Assembly: GCA_905221605.1 (NCBI GenBank) | Contig: CAJNDS010000136.1 | Coordinates: forward strand, 62,001 to 126,000 | Origin: Symbiodinium natans | Taxonomy: Eukaryota > Sar > Dinophyceae > Suessiales > Symbiodiniaceae | Reading direction: 5' to 3' | DNA: 64,000 nucleotides | Shown: positions 11,799 through 21,935 of the stretch, one piece after another | How the letters are laid out: each line of letters starts with the position of its first letter | How positions within the stretch are numbered: position 1 is the first letter of the stretch | The notes under the pieces: generated by a model | What the model saw: only the letters and a program-made list of their open reading frames with translations | What the model was told of the DNA's origin: nothing | Database searches by the model: none | Program-made: the position numbers and the translations under genes

Positions 11799-11876
11799 GG
11801 CGGGCAAGCTGGGCAGCGCGGCAGGCGAGCACGGAAGCTGACAGAGCTGAAAGCCAAATGCTCGTACATCAACAGG
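9032..11876. repeat. Segmental tandem duplication, copy B
   Basis: Direct repeat of 1-2565. It contains the first 14 exons and most of the fifteenth of the complete PPDK gene plus short upstream sequence. Compared with the other copy it has an additional AT-rich block at 10338-10710 and many small intron indels. Confidence 0.9.
10338..10710. mobile_element. AT-rich insertion of about 370 bp in a PPDK intron of one copy only
   Basis: Copy A reads TTCTGCC, a run of T, then CGCTAGC (near 1322-1340). Copy B has about 370 bp between the same two words. The block is much more AT-rich than the surrounding sequence. It contains a perfect 9-bp hairpin (TACGGGCTA at 10651-10659 and its complement at 10676-10684). 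No ORF or clear target duplication is visible. It is a presence/absence polymorphism between tandem copies, so probably a small non-autonomous element or filler DNA. Confidence 0.5.
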
Positions 11877-12144
11877 CTGTCGCACCACACACGTCACTGC
11901 CATGATGCCCGGCACACTGGTACTGTAGTGGCACAGCTACTGCATAAGACCCCAAACAGCTCCGCCCTGCGCTGAATCCAACAGTCCTGAATAGGGATTA
12001 CAAAAAACGGTACTATGATCCCGATTAAGGACTGTTAGTATAAAGGCAGTAACATACATCACTTGACAACATTTTGCTTCGGCCGACGGGATCAAAACTC
12101 ATAGCGACACTTTGACATACGTTGACGGTCAAAGTTGTGTCCCA
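11877..12144. other. Unassigned sequence upstream of the PPDK array
   Basis: No gene seen. The similarity shared by the two PPDK upstream regions ends at 11876, so this is unique flank of the array, leading into a telomere-like repeat. Confidence 0.5.
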
Positions 12145-12205
12145 GGGTTTCGGGTTTAGGGTTTAGGGTTTCGGGTTTAGGGTTTAGGGTTCAGGGTTTA
12201 GGGTT
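12145..12205 (+). repeat. Short interstitial telomere-like array
   Basis: About 60 bp mixing TTTAGGG, TTTCGGG and TTCAGGG heptamers, G-rich on the plus strand. Confidence 0.9.
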
Positions 12206-12427
12206 GGCGGCGTCTTGTTCACCGCGAGGCTTCTCCTCCAGAGGAGCTCTCCCCACCTCGTGAAACCCCCTGTGACCCGCCACCACCCAGTCATTGACTG
12301 GCGAAGCTGCCCCAACGAGCAGAGCATTTGGGGTTCCTCCTCTCCGATTTTTGGTCACCAGACGCACGCAGCTACGATCCTGCAGGGGTGGGATCTTGGG
12401 CTTGGGGCCGCGGCTTCAGGTTTGTGA

Positions 12428-12533
12428 TTTAGGGTTTAGGGTTTAGGGTTTCGGGTTTCGGGTTTCGGGTTTCGGGTTTAGGGTTTAGGCTTAGGGTTTA
12501 GGGTTTAGGGTTTAGGGTTTAGGGTTTAGGGTT
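12428..12533 (+). repeat. Interstitial telomere-like array
   Basis: About 105 bp of TTTAGGG and TTTCGGG heptamers, same orientation as the arrays at 12145 and 8224. A unique 220-bp segment separates it from the array at 12145. Confidence 0.92.
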
Positions 12534-13539
12534 ACACAAATCTACACAAGCTACAGGACTCAGGAGGCAAGGCCCTTCTCTCCCAGCAATGCTGGCTTCA
12601 CTTGGCAACGGATGGCGTGCGGTGGCATGGCTCCACATGGGGGTTGACGAATATAGGGGGCCCCCAAAAATTGGCCCCCAGGAGGTGGGACTTGGTAGGA
12701 TTCCCTTATCACAAGGACTTTAAGAGGGTACCCCGAATTTCATGAAACCACCACATAACCAAAGGTTGACACTGAGCCACTCTTGGGGGGGGGACTCCTT
12801 GGAAGTTGAGTCTCTGGTCCCCCTGAACCTGTGGGCGCCCTGGGAACTCTTACAGAAGATGGGCGCATACGCAAAGACTCAGCAAAGCCATCCCAGCAGC
12901 GTCTCTTCATGGCGTCTACGTGTAACTTGATGTATCTTGCATCTTGGCCTTCTGCCACATGCGGCATTACCATGCTCATGAGATTCTAGGGCGACGACCA
13001 ACAATCCAAAAGAAGCCACACAAGTCACAAAAGCTTGGCCATGTACGTGCAACTGAAGGCGACTGCATGATCATGTGCAGCGATCAAGCACGCGACGATT
13101 CTCGAAGCATCAGCCCCTCCACCGCGCAGACCGCACACAGACCGCACACTCATCTCGCACGCTTTTGCTCTGGCATTCCATAGCGCCTCACGCTGCCCTC
13201 CCAATGTTCTAAAATGTTCTAAATCGCCTCCGGCTTCGCCGCGAAGAGGCTGAAGTCAAAATCTGGGAAGGAATTTGAGTTGAGCGTCGAACTACCGGAG
13301 GGTCACATGAGGTCCCCGAAAACAAGAAGTGCTTTATTAAAACTGTTCGAGCCGGCGCTGCGGCTCGCAGCATGCCGGGCAGCATCAGGGCGCAGAAGGC
13401 AGTCGGTACTGCCACAGGTCTTGAAGGCGATTGGCATCGCTACCGCCGTAAACGATCATGACCTGTCAGGGCCCGAACATACCCCTACCAAGGCCGTACC
13501 AGAACACATGACAAAGCCTGGCTCAACAAGCTTTAAGGC
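12534..13539. other. Gene-free interval with one dispersed short repeat
   Basis: No convincing coding signal on either strand. Around 13205-13285 the words TCGCCTC, GGCTTCGCCG and GAAGAGGC form a short block that recurs near 16150-16230, so it is a dispersed repeat of about 80 bp. Confidence 0.5.
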
Positions 13540-13542
13540 TTA

Positions 13543-14457
13543 GCCTGGGCACAAACTGACCTTTCGTTCCACCGCGGCCTGTGCTTGGGAGATCCACGCC
13601 GCTCCGTGCAAGCGGCGTGGCTGCGGCTCTGGCCCGGAGGTAGGAATCAGGCTCCAGGTGGAGGACGCGTGGTCGTACTCAAGCAAGTCGTTCAGATGAA
13701 CTGTTGACCGGCCTCCGAACATGAGCATGGCATGGGATGGCGATGCCCACACGGCCGAGAGGGAGTATCTCTGGGAAGGAACTGCACCCTGCTGGGTGAT
13801 CTGTCGCCAGGAATTCCCAGTGATCAGGAAGGCCCAAAGGTCATTCAGCAGCGTGCCCGGCGCTGCGCTTTCCGAGCTTGTCCCCCCGAAGACCAGCATC
13901 TCCTCCGACCCGTCCAAGGCCAAGACGGCGTCATGCTCTCGCCGGGGCGGTGGGGGGTTGCTCACAGAGGGGTCCGTCCAGGTGTCACTCTGGTAGTCGT
14001 ACTTGGACAGCACATTCGTGCTGCCAGCGCCCGTCTTTCCACCGAAGACGAACATGGTCTTCGCCGCTGCATGCCAGACGGCGCTGTGACCTGACAAGCC
14101 CGTAGGCTTCGTGGCGAGCTCCTTCCAGGAGGAGGAGTCCGGAAGGAACTCCCAAAGCTCACTCGAAGGCGCGCCTCCGTCCAAGCCGCCGAGGATCAAC
14201 ACCGAAGAGCCCGTCCACTCGGCCGTGCACCCCATCCTTCCGGACGCCGGCCCGCCCGAAACCGAGAACTCCTCCCAATGCACGTGGGCCGTCCCGGAAA
14301 CGAGGGTGACTTTCCACATATCTGCAAGAGGATTCCCAGCTGCATCCCGGCCTCCAAAGAGGAAGGCGGAAGCCTCCGAGTCGTGGGCCGTGAAGCCAAA
14401 GGCATCCCGCGCCCCGGGATGGCTGTTGGTCGTCGTGAGCTCCGTCCACAACTGCAA
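13543..14457 (-). CDS. Kelch-repeat (beta-propeller) exon of a probable secreted protein
   Basis: This 305-codon frame contains at least five kelch units: FLFGGRDAAGNPLADMW, LILGGLDGGAPSSELWEF, FVFGGKTGAGSTNVLSKYD, LVFGG followed by LLNDLWAF and SW, and LMFGGRSTVHLNDLLEYD. Each has the family pattern of a hydrophobic run, double glycine, and a spaced aromatic or Trp. Kelch units fold as blades of a propeller used for protein binding, so the partner cannot be guessed. The frame is probably an exon: it opens right after a TTGCAG that could be an acceptor and has no clear start context. Coiled-coil and signal-peptide exons lie just upstream on the same strand, suggesting one gene from about 17505 to 13543. 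Confidence 0.8.
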
Positions 14458-14502
14458 GAAGTGCTCATGAAGTGCTCTCTCAAGAGTTCATAGAGCCTTA
14501 GC

Positions 14503-15792
14503 CTAGGTGCCCCTCCCCCCCCCCCAACCCTCCCCACACGCGCCTCTCCAGCGCTGGTGGTGCATGGAGTGCCTTGGCATCAGGGGATGCACGAGGCGCG
14601 AGGGGAGGTCTTCCCTCTCACTGAGCATACTGAGCATCCAGCAAACAACGCGTCTGAGCGCGCGGCAGGTGTTCGGCGAGATGGTCGGGTACCAAGCTTG
14701 TCCGTGATAGTAGTCAGCCAGCCACTGCGTTTCACAGGGGTGGTCATCCACCAGCGACGTGACGCAGGCTGCCTTTGCAGCTGGCGAGGGAACGTGCAGG
14801 GTGAGAGCTGAAGTATCATAGTCATCCGGCTGCGCGTTGTCGCATGCTTCTACGTCAGCAAGGGTCGGCTGGCTCTGACGCAGCACCTGGATGTAGCACT
14901 TCACCTGCTGGGCGGCCCTAAAGGCCACGTGCCTGCTGGTGTTGGACTGCTGGATGATTGCCAGAGACGTGTCGAACAAGGTCTTCGCATCATCGAAGCA
15001 CTGGTCTAGCGCATGACAGCTCACCAAGAGCTCTCCACGAAACGTGCAAAAGCTCGACTCCAGGCTGGCTTGGGCCTGATTGCACGTGGCTTCTTGCGTC
15101 TCCAACGCCGACTTCTGCGTCTCGTAGCCCTCCAGAAGCGGCTCTGCCTCATCGTGGAAGGTTGACATGTAGTCTCGGACGGTAGCAGCACATCTCACAG
15201 CTTCAGCAGCATTGTCCGGATTCGTGAAGTAGTCTTGGGCGTGGAAATTTGCAATGCAACTCTCCACACTCTCCACTGCCTGAGTGTCGGGCAAGTCAGC
15301 GTGGTTCGACACCGAGGTGCTCAATGATTGCAGCGCCGTGGCTGTGTCGGTCTTCTTCTGGTGTTGGGTGTTCCGGCAAGAATTGTGAGCGGTCTGCGCA
15401 GCGCTCACAGACGGGCTCATGCTTGTGACCGTGTCAGGATTGCGGCTTGAAAGGTCGGAATTGCACGTGGCAAGTTGCCCCGCAAGCTGCACGAGCTCAG
15501 CATTGTCGTTTGTCGCTGTGCTGGTCGTCTCGCCGATGACACTGTCCATGTCATCCAGGATCGCCTGGAAAATTGCATTGAACTGGCTGACGTTGAAGGG
15601 CTCAGCGTTGCCAGTCACTCGGCTCATGGCCATTTGACGGACGTTTGCCTTAACCTGGTCCAGATTTCCGACGTCACGTCCCCGACCCACACTGAGCAAC
15701 GAGGTGTGCGAGGTGTTTGCCGCAGAGTGCAGCTGAATGAAAGCATGCTCCTCACAGACCTGGCCCTCACATGCGCCGTCGACATCCACCAA
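14503..15792 (-). CDS. Cys-containing helical/coiled-coil exon, probably the same gene as the kelch exon
   Basis: A 429-codon open frame rich in Ala, Ser, Gln, Asp and Thr, with regularly spaced Cys (for example CNSDLSS, NSCRNTQ, SCIANF, RCAATVRDY, ATCNQAQASLESSFC, SCHALDQCFDDAK). Heptad-like helical stretches such as EGYETQKSALETQEATCNQ suggest coiled coil, and paired Cys fits an extracellular protein with disulfides. The frame seems genuine up to about WYPTISPNTC (14640). The final 45 codons look like read-through into an intron. The kelch exon begins 46 bp further on. No family is recognised. Function is unknown. Confidence 0.6.
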   Translation of the reverse strand: MVDVDGACEGQVCEEHAFIQLHSAANTSHTSLLSVGRGRDVGNLDQVKANVRQMAMSRVTGNAEPFNVSQFNAIFQAILDDMDSVIGETTSTATNDNAELVQLAGQLATCNSDLSSRNPDTVTSMSPSVSAAQTAHNSCRNTQHQKKTDTATALQSLSTSVSNHADLPDTQAVESVESCIANFHAQDYFTNPDNAAEAVRCAATVRDYMSTFHDEAEPLLEGYETQKSALETQEATCNQAQASLESSFCTFRGELLVSCHALDQCFDDAKTLFDTSLAIIQQSNTSRHVAFRAAQQVKCYIQVLRQSQPTLADVEACDNAQPDDYDTSALTLHVPSPAAKAACVTSLVDDHPCETQWLADYYHGQAWYPTISPNTCRALRRVVCWMLSMLSEREDLPSRLVHPLMPRHSMHHQRWRGACGEGWGGGRGT

Positions 15793-16245
15793 GCTGAAGA
15801 CAGCCTTGGCTTGGACATCTCTACAACAGCTCCACCCGCAACCAGAAATTTATCCCGTATCCCATCCTGAGTCCTGCTGCCAAGTTTCCAGGATGAGGAG
15901 CCTGCACGACGCCATGAGGGAAGGCCGCTGTTCACAACCGTGATACTCCCACGAACCACGAACTGTGGCCACACATAGGATTACGGATGCCGAATCTCAA
16001 GGTGGCAAGAATAGCATCAAACACAACAACAAATTGCCAAGTGTCTGCTCGGCACGACGCGAACTCATGGCCGCAAACACTTTTGCTGCACTTCTTGTGC
16101 CCCATTGTGCCATTGTGCCCTCCCAGCGGCTCTGACACAGTCTGCGTATGGTGTTTAAAATCGCCTCTGGGCGGCTTTGCCGAGAAGAGGCAGCTATGGA
16201 GGCAGTGGCGAAAAGCTGGGAATCGGCCTTCTTTCAAAATTTAAG

Positions 16246-16660
16246 TTAAGCTGTAACATTGCAAGAGTCTTGGACCCATTTCTGGATGTCTGAAGTGTCG
16301 CAACTCACCGTCTCTGGCAGCGGAGGATACACTAAGTCCAACATCGAGGTGTTGACGACTATTTCGGCGCAGCCTTCCGGTGTGCCAGATGCTCCCATTG
16401 CTCCATAAGTAACATCGCCTTTTCTCCAGGGTCTTCTCCACCGCCTTCCTCCGCGCCGTCTCCTTCGCCTTCTCCAGCGTGGCATGGACGGGGCGGAGGG
16501 GACCGTGCTTCTCGAGAGCGGAGCGGACGGGGTGCTGCCATTGTTGCAGTTGGAGACTTGAGCTCGAAGAAACTCGACGTGACATTCCGTCGTCCTCCAG
16601 GTGGTGAAGGATCGCTTCCATTGCGCTGCAGATTCATTCAGGCGCAGTGCCATCACGCTC
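16246..16660 (-). CDS. Possible internal exon(s) of the coiled-coil/kelch gene
   Basis: Between the signal-peptide exon and the 429-codon exon, one frame reads ALRLNESAAQWKRSFTTW, then ECHVEFLRAQVSNC, and near its end LPETVSCDTSDIQKWVQDSC, which has the same Cys-bearing extracellular look. The middle is Arg-rich and is probably intron. Assignment rests on composition and position only. Confidence 0.35.
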
Positions 16661-17109
16661 CTTGGGCAAAGGGGGAGGTGATCTAGCATGACAAGACCAA
16701 AACAGAAAGGGACCCAACAAGCGCTGGCTCCTCTCTTCTGTCACTTCTGTCCCTGCTTCTGTTGCAAACCGGGGGCGACGCCACGAAATTTAGATCCACC
16801 AAGCATCAGGCACTTGGCGAGGCGGCTCTTTACCGCTGCCTGAACTGGCCATGCTTATGAGCTGGAAGGCTAAACATAGCTAAACTGCACAAAAACGCTT
16901 ATCCAGGGGAACGTCGCTCATCTAGAAACCCTTTCAATTTTCCCAGGCCCACTGCCCAAGAGCTCCTCTTCCGTCGTCAGCTGCGGGTTGGAAGCCTCCG
17001 GTCACCAGAACCCAAGCAAGAAGCCACTTCAGAGCAAAGCAGAACCGAGGCATCCAAATGCATATCACGCAAACCTCCCACACAAATCTCCCCCAAGGCC
17101 CCCCCAGGC

Positions 17110-17505
17110 CCAAGCCTCCGGCTCACAGCTGCTGTGCGTCAGGCTGCTTCGAAGGGCATCGAGGCTGGCTTGGGCCTTTTGATGCTCCTCTTGGATTTGG
17201 GTGAGAACACGCTGGGCGGTCTCCAGCAGACCGTGGACGACGGGCTGGAACGTGCTGAGGTATGAGTATGGTGGACACGGAGTTTGTGCCAGCTCCACCA
17301 GCTGCTCTACCTGCGCTCGCACATTCTCCCCATCGAGGCTAGGGGAGCGAAGACTGCTCGCCAGGGCTGACAGAATTGAGCCGGCGCTGCCGTGCAGCGC
17401 GTGCTGTAGGAGCCCAAGGTGGTCGCTAGCTCCGCAGCCTGGCTCTGCGACAGCGGCCAGCACGAACACCAGCCAGAGAAGGACCTTAGTGAAGAGATGC
17501 GCCAT
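17110..17505 (-). CDS. Signal-peptide exon, probable first exon of the coiled-coil/kelch gene
   Basis: From the ATG at 17503-17505 the frame begins MAHLFTKVLLWLVFVLAAVA, a basic-then-hydrophobic signal peptide followed by EPGCGAS, a plausible cleavage region. After that comes a helical segment (VRAQVEQLVELAQTPC and ETAQRVLTQIQEEHQKAQ) ending at SSLTHSSCEPEAWAWG, where the splice site may lie. The style matches the exon at 14503-15792. The frame is open upstream, but the hydrophobic stretch argues for this Met. The product would enter the secretory pathway. Confidence 0.55.
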
Positions 17506-17613
17506 CACGGTCAGTTCCAAGCTCTTGCATTCCCTAGGACACCCGGTTCGGGAACCCAAACTTGCAAAAAAACGTAGAACATAAAACGGCACGGGTTGCC
17601 TTCCTAGCTCCAC

Positions 17614-18520
17614 AGGTCATGGAGCTTCCAGGGGTGGCTCATTCCATGGCTTGGAGAATTTTGGAAAATGATTGCAAATGGATGAGGGAATTTGAACCGT
17701 TTCTGCTTGCAACCGCTTGTCCCAAGGACTCATGGCAGATAAATGCTGGCTTTGCGTTTATGCTCGCATATCTGCTACATTGATTGCGTCACGCACTGTG
17801 TCTTGCTGTGTCTTGTCACGGCCTCATGTGCGAGTCACGGTCTCATGTGCGTGTCAAAGTCTTTAAAACCTTCTCCAAGCCACAAAGCTCGTGAACACAC
17901 GCCGGTATCTAGTTGGACACGTGCCCTACACAAAAACGTGACCTCGTGCAGGCAATTGCGAGTTAGAGACGCTCCGTGCCCAAATAGCTTACCTCATGCA
18001 GACATGGGATTGCTAGTTGGGCCCGCTCAAAGCCCGACACGCAGGCAGTTGTAGTCGAATGGACGGAGGCCAATTCAACGTGTTTTTGATGTCACAGGCA
18101 TTCACCCCCATCAAAGTATACGATAATTGCAAATGTAAAACTTTTGCACAATCACGTAAGTGCACACAAGCGTTTACCTGACTGAAATCACTCATGTCCT
18201 GTTTTGCATAGTTGCGCAGAAGTGGGGGCTGTAAGGCGCAGCGGCGACACAAAAATTCCCTCTGCACGTCAATGAGTTTACATACGAAGCAAGTGACCTT
18301 CACCAACCCTAAGTGTACAGGCGAAGCAAAAGAAACGAAGTGAACACACCTCTGCTCACAATCGATCCAACATCTCACTGAAGCGATCTGCATCACCCGA
18401 AACGGAAGTTGACGAGCGTTTTGGTTTTCACCAGTGAGAACTTCGACCACAGGTTATGAGTTTGGGGTCTTAAGGATTCGGGTTTACATACAGCCACTGA
18501 CACATACCACAGCTGCTTCT
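17614..18520. other. Gene-free interval
   Basis: No credible coding frame. A TAGTTGG-containing block near 17910 and 18010 resembles one in the PPDK spacer near 2660-2720. Confidence 0.5.
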
Positions 18521-18524
18521 ACGA

Positions 18525-19335
18525 ATGTTGATGTCTTGGGCTCCACTCTTCGACATCGTGCTCGAGCGACTGACGCTCGCTTGCGGCGTTGGCGGCGCTT
18601 GCCGTGTGCAGGCAAGCGTTCCCGAGCCTGGTTACCGCGGCACCGCTTGCCGTGTGCAGGCAAGCGTGCCTGCACTTAGATCCTGCCCAATCGGGCCTGG
18701 AGTTTTACAGTTCACAGGTTTTCAATGTCCAGTCCCAACCCACTGCAGATTTCCACACCTGTCCTACAAGCACAGTGCCCAACCCCCCTGCCTATCTCTG
18801 CAACTTGTGATACAAGCACAGTCCCCCCAAAACCCCGCTGCTTCTCTGTGCAAACATTCTCATAGAAACACCGTCCCCCCAAAACCCCGCTGCTTCTCTG
18901 TGCGAATTCTCATAGAAGCAGAGTCCCCCCAAAACCCCGCTGCTTCTGTGTGCGAAAATTCTCATACAAGCACAGTCCCCCCAAAACCCCCTGCTTCTCT
19001 GTGCGAAAACTCTCATAGAAGCACAGTCCCCCCAAAATCCCGATGCTTCTCTGTGCGAAAATTCTCATAGAAACTCCGTCGCCCCAAAACCTCTGCGCGC
19101 AAATTCTCATAGAAGCACAGTCCCCCCAAAAACCCCGCTGCTTCTCTGCGAAAATTCTCATGGAAGCACAGTCCGCCCAAAACCCCGCTGCTTCTCTGTG
19201 CGAGTATTCTCATGGAAGCACAGGCCCAAAACCCCGCTGCTTCCCTGTGCGAAAATTCTCACAGAAGCACAGTCCCCCAAAACCCCGCTGCTTCTCTGGC
19301 ACAGTCCCCCCAAACCCTGCTGCTTCTCTAAAAAA
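18525..19335. repeat. Hairpin cluster followed by a ~52-bp minisatellite
   Basis: At 18590-18670 the hairpin GCTTGCCGTGTGCAGGCAAG occurs twice. From 18780 a minisatellite starts with a CCTATCTCTGCAACT-type unit and then runs for about ten units of roughly 52 bp, each with CCCCCCAAAACCCC, GCTGCTTCTCTGTGCGAAA and TTCTCATAGAAGCACAGT. The reverse complement of the same hairpin plus minisatellite family occurs at 60570-61345. The last unit runs into a short poly-A at about 19330. Confidence 0.85.
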
Positions 19336-19394
19336 AAAGAACCTGCAATTGTTGCGCTGCAGATCACTGTTACAAGCAGTCAAAACACTTTATG

Positions 19395-19490
19395 ATGGGT
19401 GTGGTCCAACACACGCACACACATACCGCAACACACATACAACGAATAACACATGCACACACGCACGCACCCGCGCACACACTCCTCGCA
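19395..19490. repeat. CA-rich microsatellite
   Basis: ACACAC-rich tract with interspersed GC and AT dinucleotides. No coding potential. Confidence 0.8.
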
Positions 19491-19751
19491 GGTGTCATCC
19501 TGAGCGATTGATGCTTAGGACTCTCGACTGAGAGGATCCACCTCCTTGGCCTTGAAGTCGACCAATGCAGCTGAGATGAGCAAGTCCACGTAGCGCCGAC
19601 TGCCTTTGATCGACACTGAACATGTTTTTTTCCCAATCACGCACACATTGCAGACAGCCAATGAGGGAATCACGTGCCACCTCTACCAGTGCGCCAGAAG
19701 GATGGGCGTCCCTTCCAACTGGAACATTTCTCTGCACGCCAGAGGCTTTCA

Positions 19752-19925
19752 ACACACACACACACACACACACATACATACATCCATGCATGCATGCATG
19801 CATGCATGCATGCATGCATGCATGCATGCATACACACATGCAACATACATACACACCCCTACATACTGCATACAGACAAACACGCATGCACGCATGCACG
19901 CACTTGCATGCATGCATACAGGGGA
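19752..19925. repeat. Compound (CA)n (CATA)n (CATG)n microsatellite
   Basis: CA dinucleotides pass into CATA, then about ten CATG tetramers (19788-19830), then mixed CATA/CACG. CATG is self-complementary, so the block can form a hairpin. Confidence 0.92.
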
Positions 19926-19939
19926 GGCCCACACACACG

Positions 19940-20440
19940 AAGCCAGAATTGCCTAGATTTTTCGACCCCAGATTTGGAGGTCACAGACCACAGCTGCAAG
20001 CCTCACGCGCACACTGCCTTCTGCTTCTACTATCTGATACACTTCCAGCTAATAGTCACGTGCTCTTCCCGCAACTCTACCCCTGCCCACTTACGCGGCG
20101 TCGCTAATCAAGATTAGAGGGGCACCTACTGTAGCTCTGGTGGAGTCGGCGTGACAAGCCTCGGCGGAGTCGGCGGAGTCGGCGGAGTCCTCGCAAATTG
20201 CCAATAGAGCGCCGTGGAGTCCTAGGTTTCCCGGAATAACAAAACGTTTTTTAATTCGGGAACACAACGACTCCGCCGTTCGCGGGCAGGCTCGCCACCT
20301 TGGTCCGTTTTGTTAAGACTCTAGGGGGGTGGAGGGCCTCCATCACGCAGCAGGAAAGTGACCTTCGCTATGTTCTCAAGCAAGTTAAGCCGAGGCAGGA
20401 CTCGCTCTCCTAGCACTTGCTGTGGAAATCAAGCCCCCTT
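19940..20440. other. Gene-free interval
   Basis: Nothing coding was recognised. A short GGCGGAGTC triplication lies at 20160-20190. Confidence 0.5.
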
Positions 20441-20679
20441 CCCAGCCTCTTCAAAACACAGTTTCAGCCCCCCTCACCCCAACCCTTTCAAAAGAGGTCA
20501 AACCCAACCCAGCCCCTTCATAGCATGGTCAAACCCGCCCAAGCCCACCCCAAACCCACCCGAAAGCTACCCTCAGCGCCTTCAAAACATGGTCAAACCC
20601 ATCCTAGCCCCGTCAAAGCATGGTCAAAACCACCCCAAAGCCATCCCACCTTCAAAACACGGTCAAACCCACCCCACCC
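20440..20679. repeat. Degenerate satellite with TTCAAAACATGGTCAAACCC words
   Basis: Loose tandem units of about 35-60 bp built on CTTCAAAACATGGTCAAACC and runs of CCCACCC. The same words in the same orientation resume at 27298-27400. The array was therefore split by insertion of the element at 20680-27292. Confidence 0.7.
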
Positions 20680-21295
20680 ATATATAAGTAAGGGGGGGCT
20701 TATGGTAACTTATTCCAAAAAGCTATTAAATGTCACTACAACCTCTTTTGTAGCAGACGTCACTACAACGTCACTACAACGTCACTACAACGTCACTACA
20801 ACGTCACTACAACGTCACTACAGCCTCTTTTAGCAGCACCGCGTTGTGACCGCGTGTTGTGTCCGCAATCGCGCTGTGACGTGACCGTGTTGTGACCGTG
20901 TTGTGACCGCGTTGTGACCGCGTTGTGACCGCGTTGTGACCGCGTTGTGACTGCGTTGTGTTGTCAAAATGGAGCGAAAAAGAATTTCGTTTGTTTCAAT
21001 AATGAGTCAAATATGAGCCAACAATGATTCAATAATGACTCAATAATGTCGCAATAATGACTCAATAATGTTGCAATCTTTGCTCAAAGCAGAAGTTGCA
21101 GCAGTAGCAGCAACAGCAGCAGCAGTAGAAGTAGTAGGCAGACTTCCAAAAAAACTCGAAAAAGACTGCAGTCTCCACCGTAAGAGATTCCATAAAGACT
21201 GAGTCTCTCACCGAGTCTCTGCAGCGAGTGCTGCTTATGCATGTTACTGCAGTTTGCAGCGCTTTTACGACTGTTCTTCGCGGTGCTGCTGTAGC
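20680..21295 (+). repeat. Left terminal inverted repeat
   Basis: Starts ATATATAAGT. It contains about seven CGTCACTACAA units (20745-20830), then CGCGTTGTGAC units (20840-20960), then an AATAATGACTC array (20995-21070), and a tail ending near CGACTGTTCTTCGCGG. The right TIR repeats the same order in inverse with different unit numbers. Confidence 0.88.
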
Positions 21296-21417
21296 GGTCA
21301 CTACGCGTCACTACGGGTCACTACGGTGTCACTACGCGGTCACTACGCCCAAACTCTTCAAAGGCTCCGCGCCATGCCAGCCTAGCCGAGCAGGTAAAAG
21401 CCTCTCCCATAGAAAAC

Positions 21418-21543
21418 ATGGCAGAGGCTAGGGCAAAGATCATCAAGCAGGTATACGAAAATCCGAGAACCGGCTTCGGCAATCAAGCAGAAACCCTCAA
21501 ACAAGCTCGCTTGCAAGATTCGCCGCGTCGACGCGGTCTCTAG
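21418..21543 (+). CDS. Short integrase-N-terminus-like ORF (candidate remnant)
   Basis: From ATG at 21418 the frame reads MAEARAKIIKQVYENPRTGF and then GNQAETLKQARLQDSP before a stop at 21543. The pattern K-x-V-Y-x-x-P-x-T-G-F-G with a following T-L-x-x-A-R resembles the start of DDE integrases of some large eukaryotic transposons. Only about 40 codons remain, and what follows is a repeat array. This is a resemblance from memory of the pattern, so treat it as a lead. Confidence 0.25.
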   Translation: MAEARAKIIKQVYENPRTGFGNQAETLKQARLQDSPRRRGL

Positions 21544-21599
21544 ACGCATGTCAGAGCTACACCTCACCGTAGAGCTGCTACGAGGTCTCTACACGCATT

Positions 21600-21935
21600 C
21601 TAGATTGCACGCGGCCACGACGCGCTCACGACGCTGTTTTTACGGTCACGACGCGGTCACGACGGCACGGTCACGACGCGGTTGCGACGCGGTCACAACG
21701 CTTTTGCGGTCACGACGCGGTCACGACGTTGTCGCGACGCGGGCGCTTTTGTGGCCACAACGCGATCACGCGAGGCAGCCACGACGCGGTCATGACGGTT
21801 GCGACGCGGTCACGACGCGGACACGACGATGTCGTCACCTCGGTCACGACGCGTTTTGTGGTCACGACGCTGTCACGACAGGTCACGACCGGGTCACGAC
21901 CGGGTCACGACGCGGTCACGACGCGGTCAAGTGAA
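21600..21935. repeat. GGTCACGACGC short tandem repeat array
   Basis: About 25 imperfect units of GGTCACGACGC and GGTCACGACG. It is closely related to the GGTCACAACGC units in the TIRs, differing by A/G. It lies just inside the left TIR. Confidence 0.85.

Noticed and set aside
19495-20117. Overlapping Cys/Met/His-rich frames on both strands
   Set aside because: They are products of CATG and CA microsatellites.
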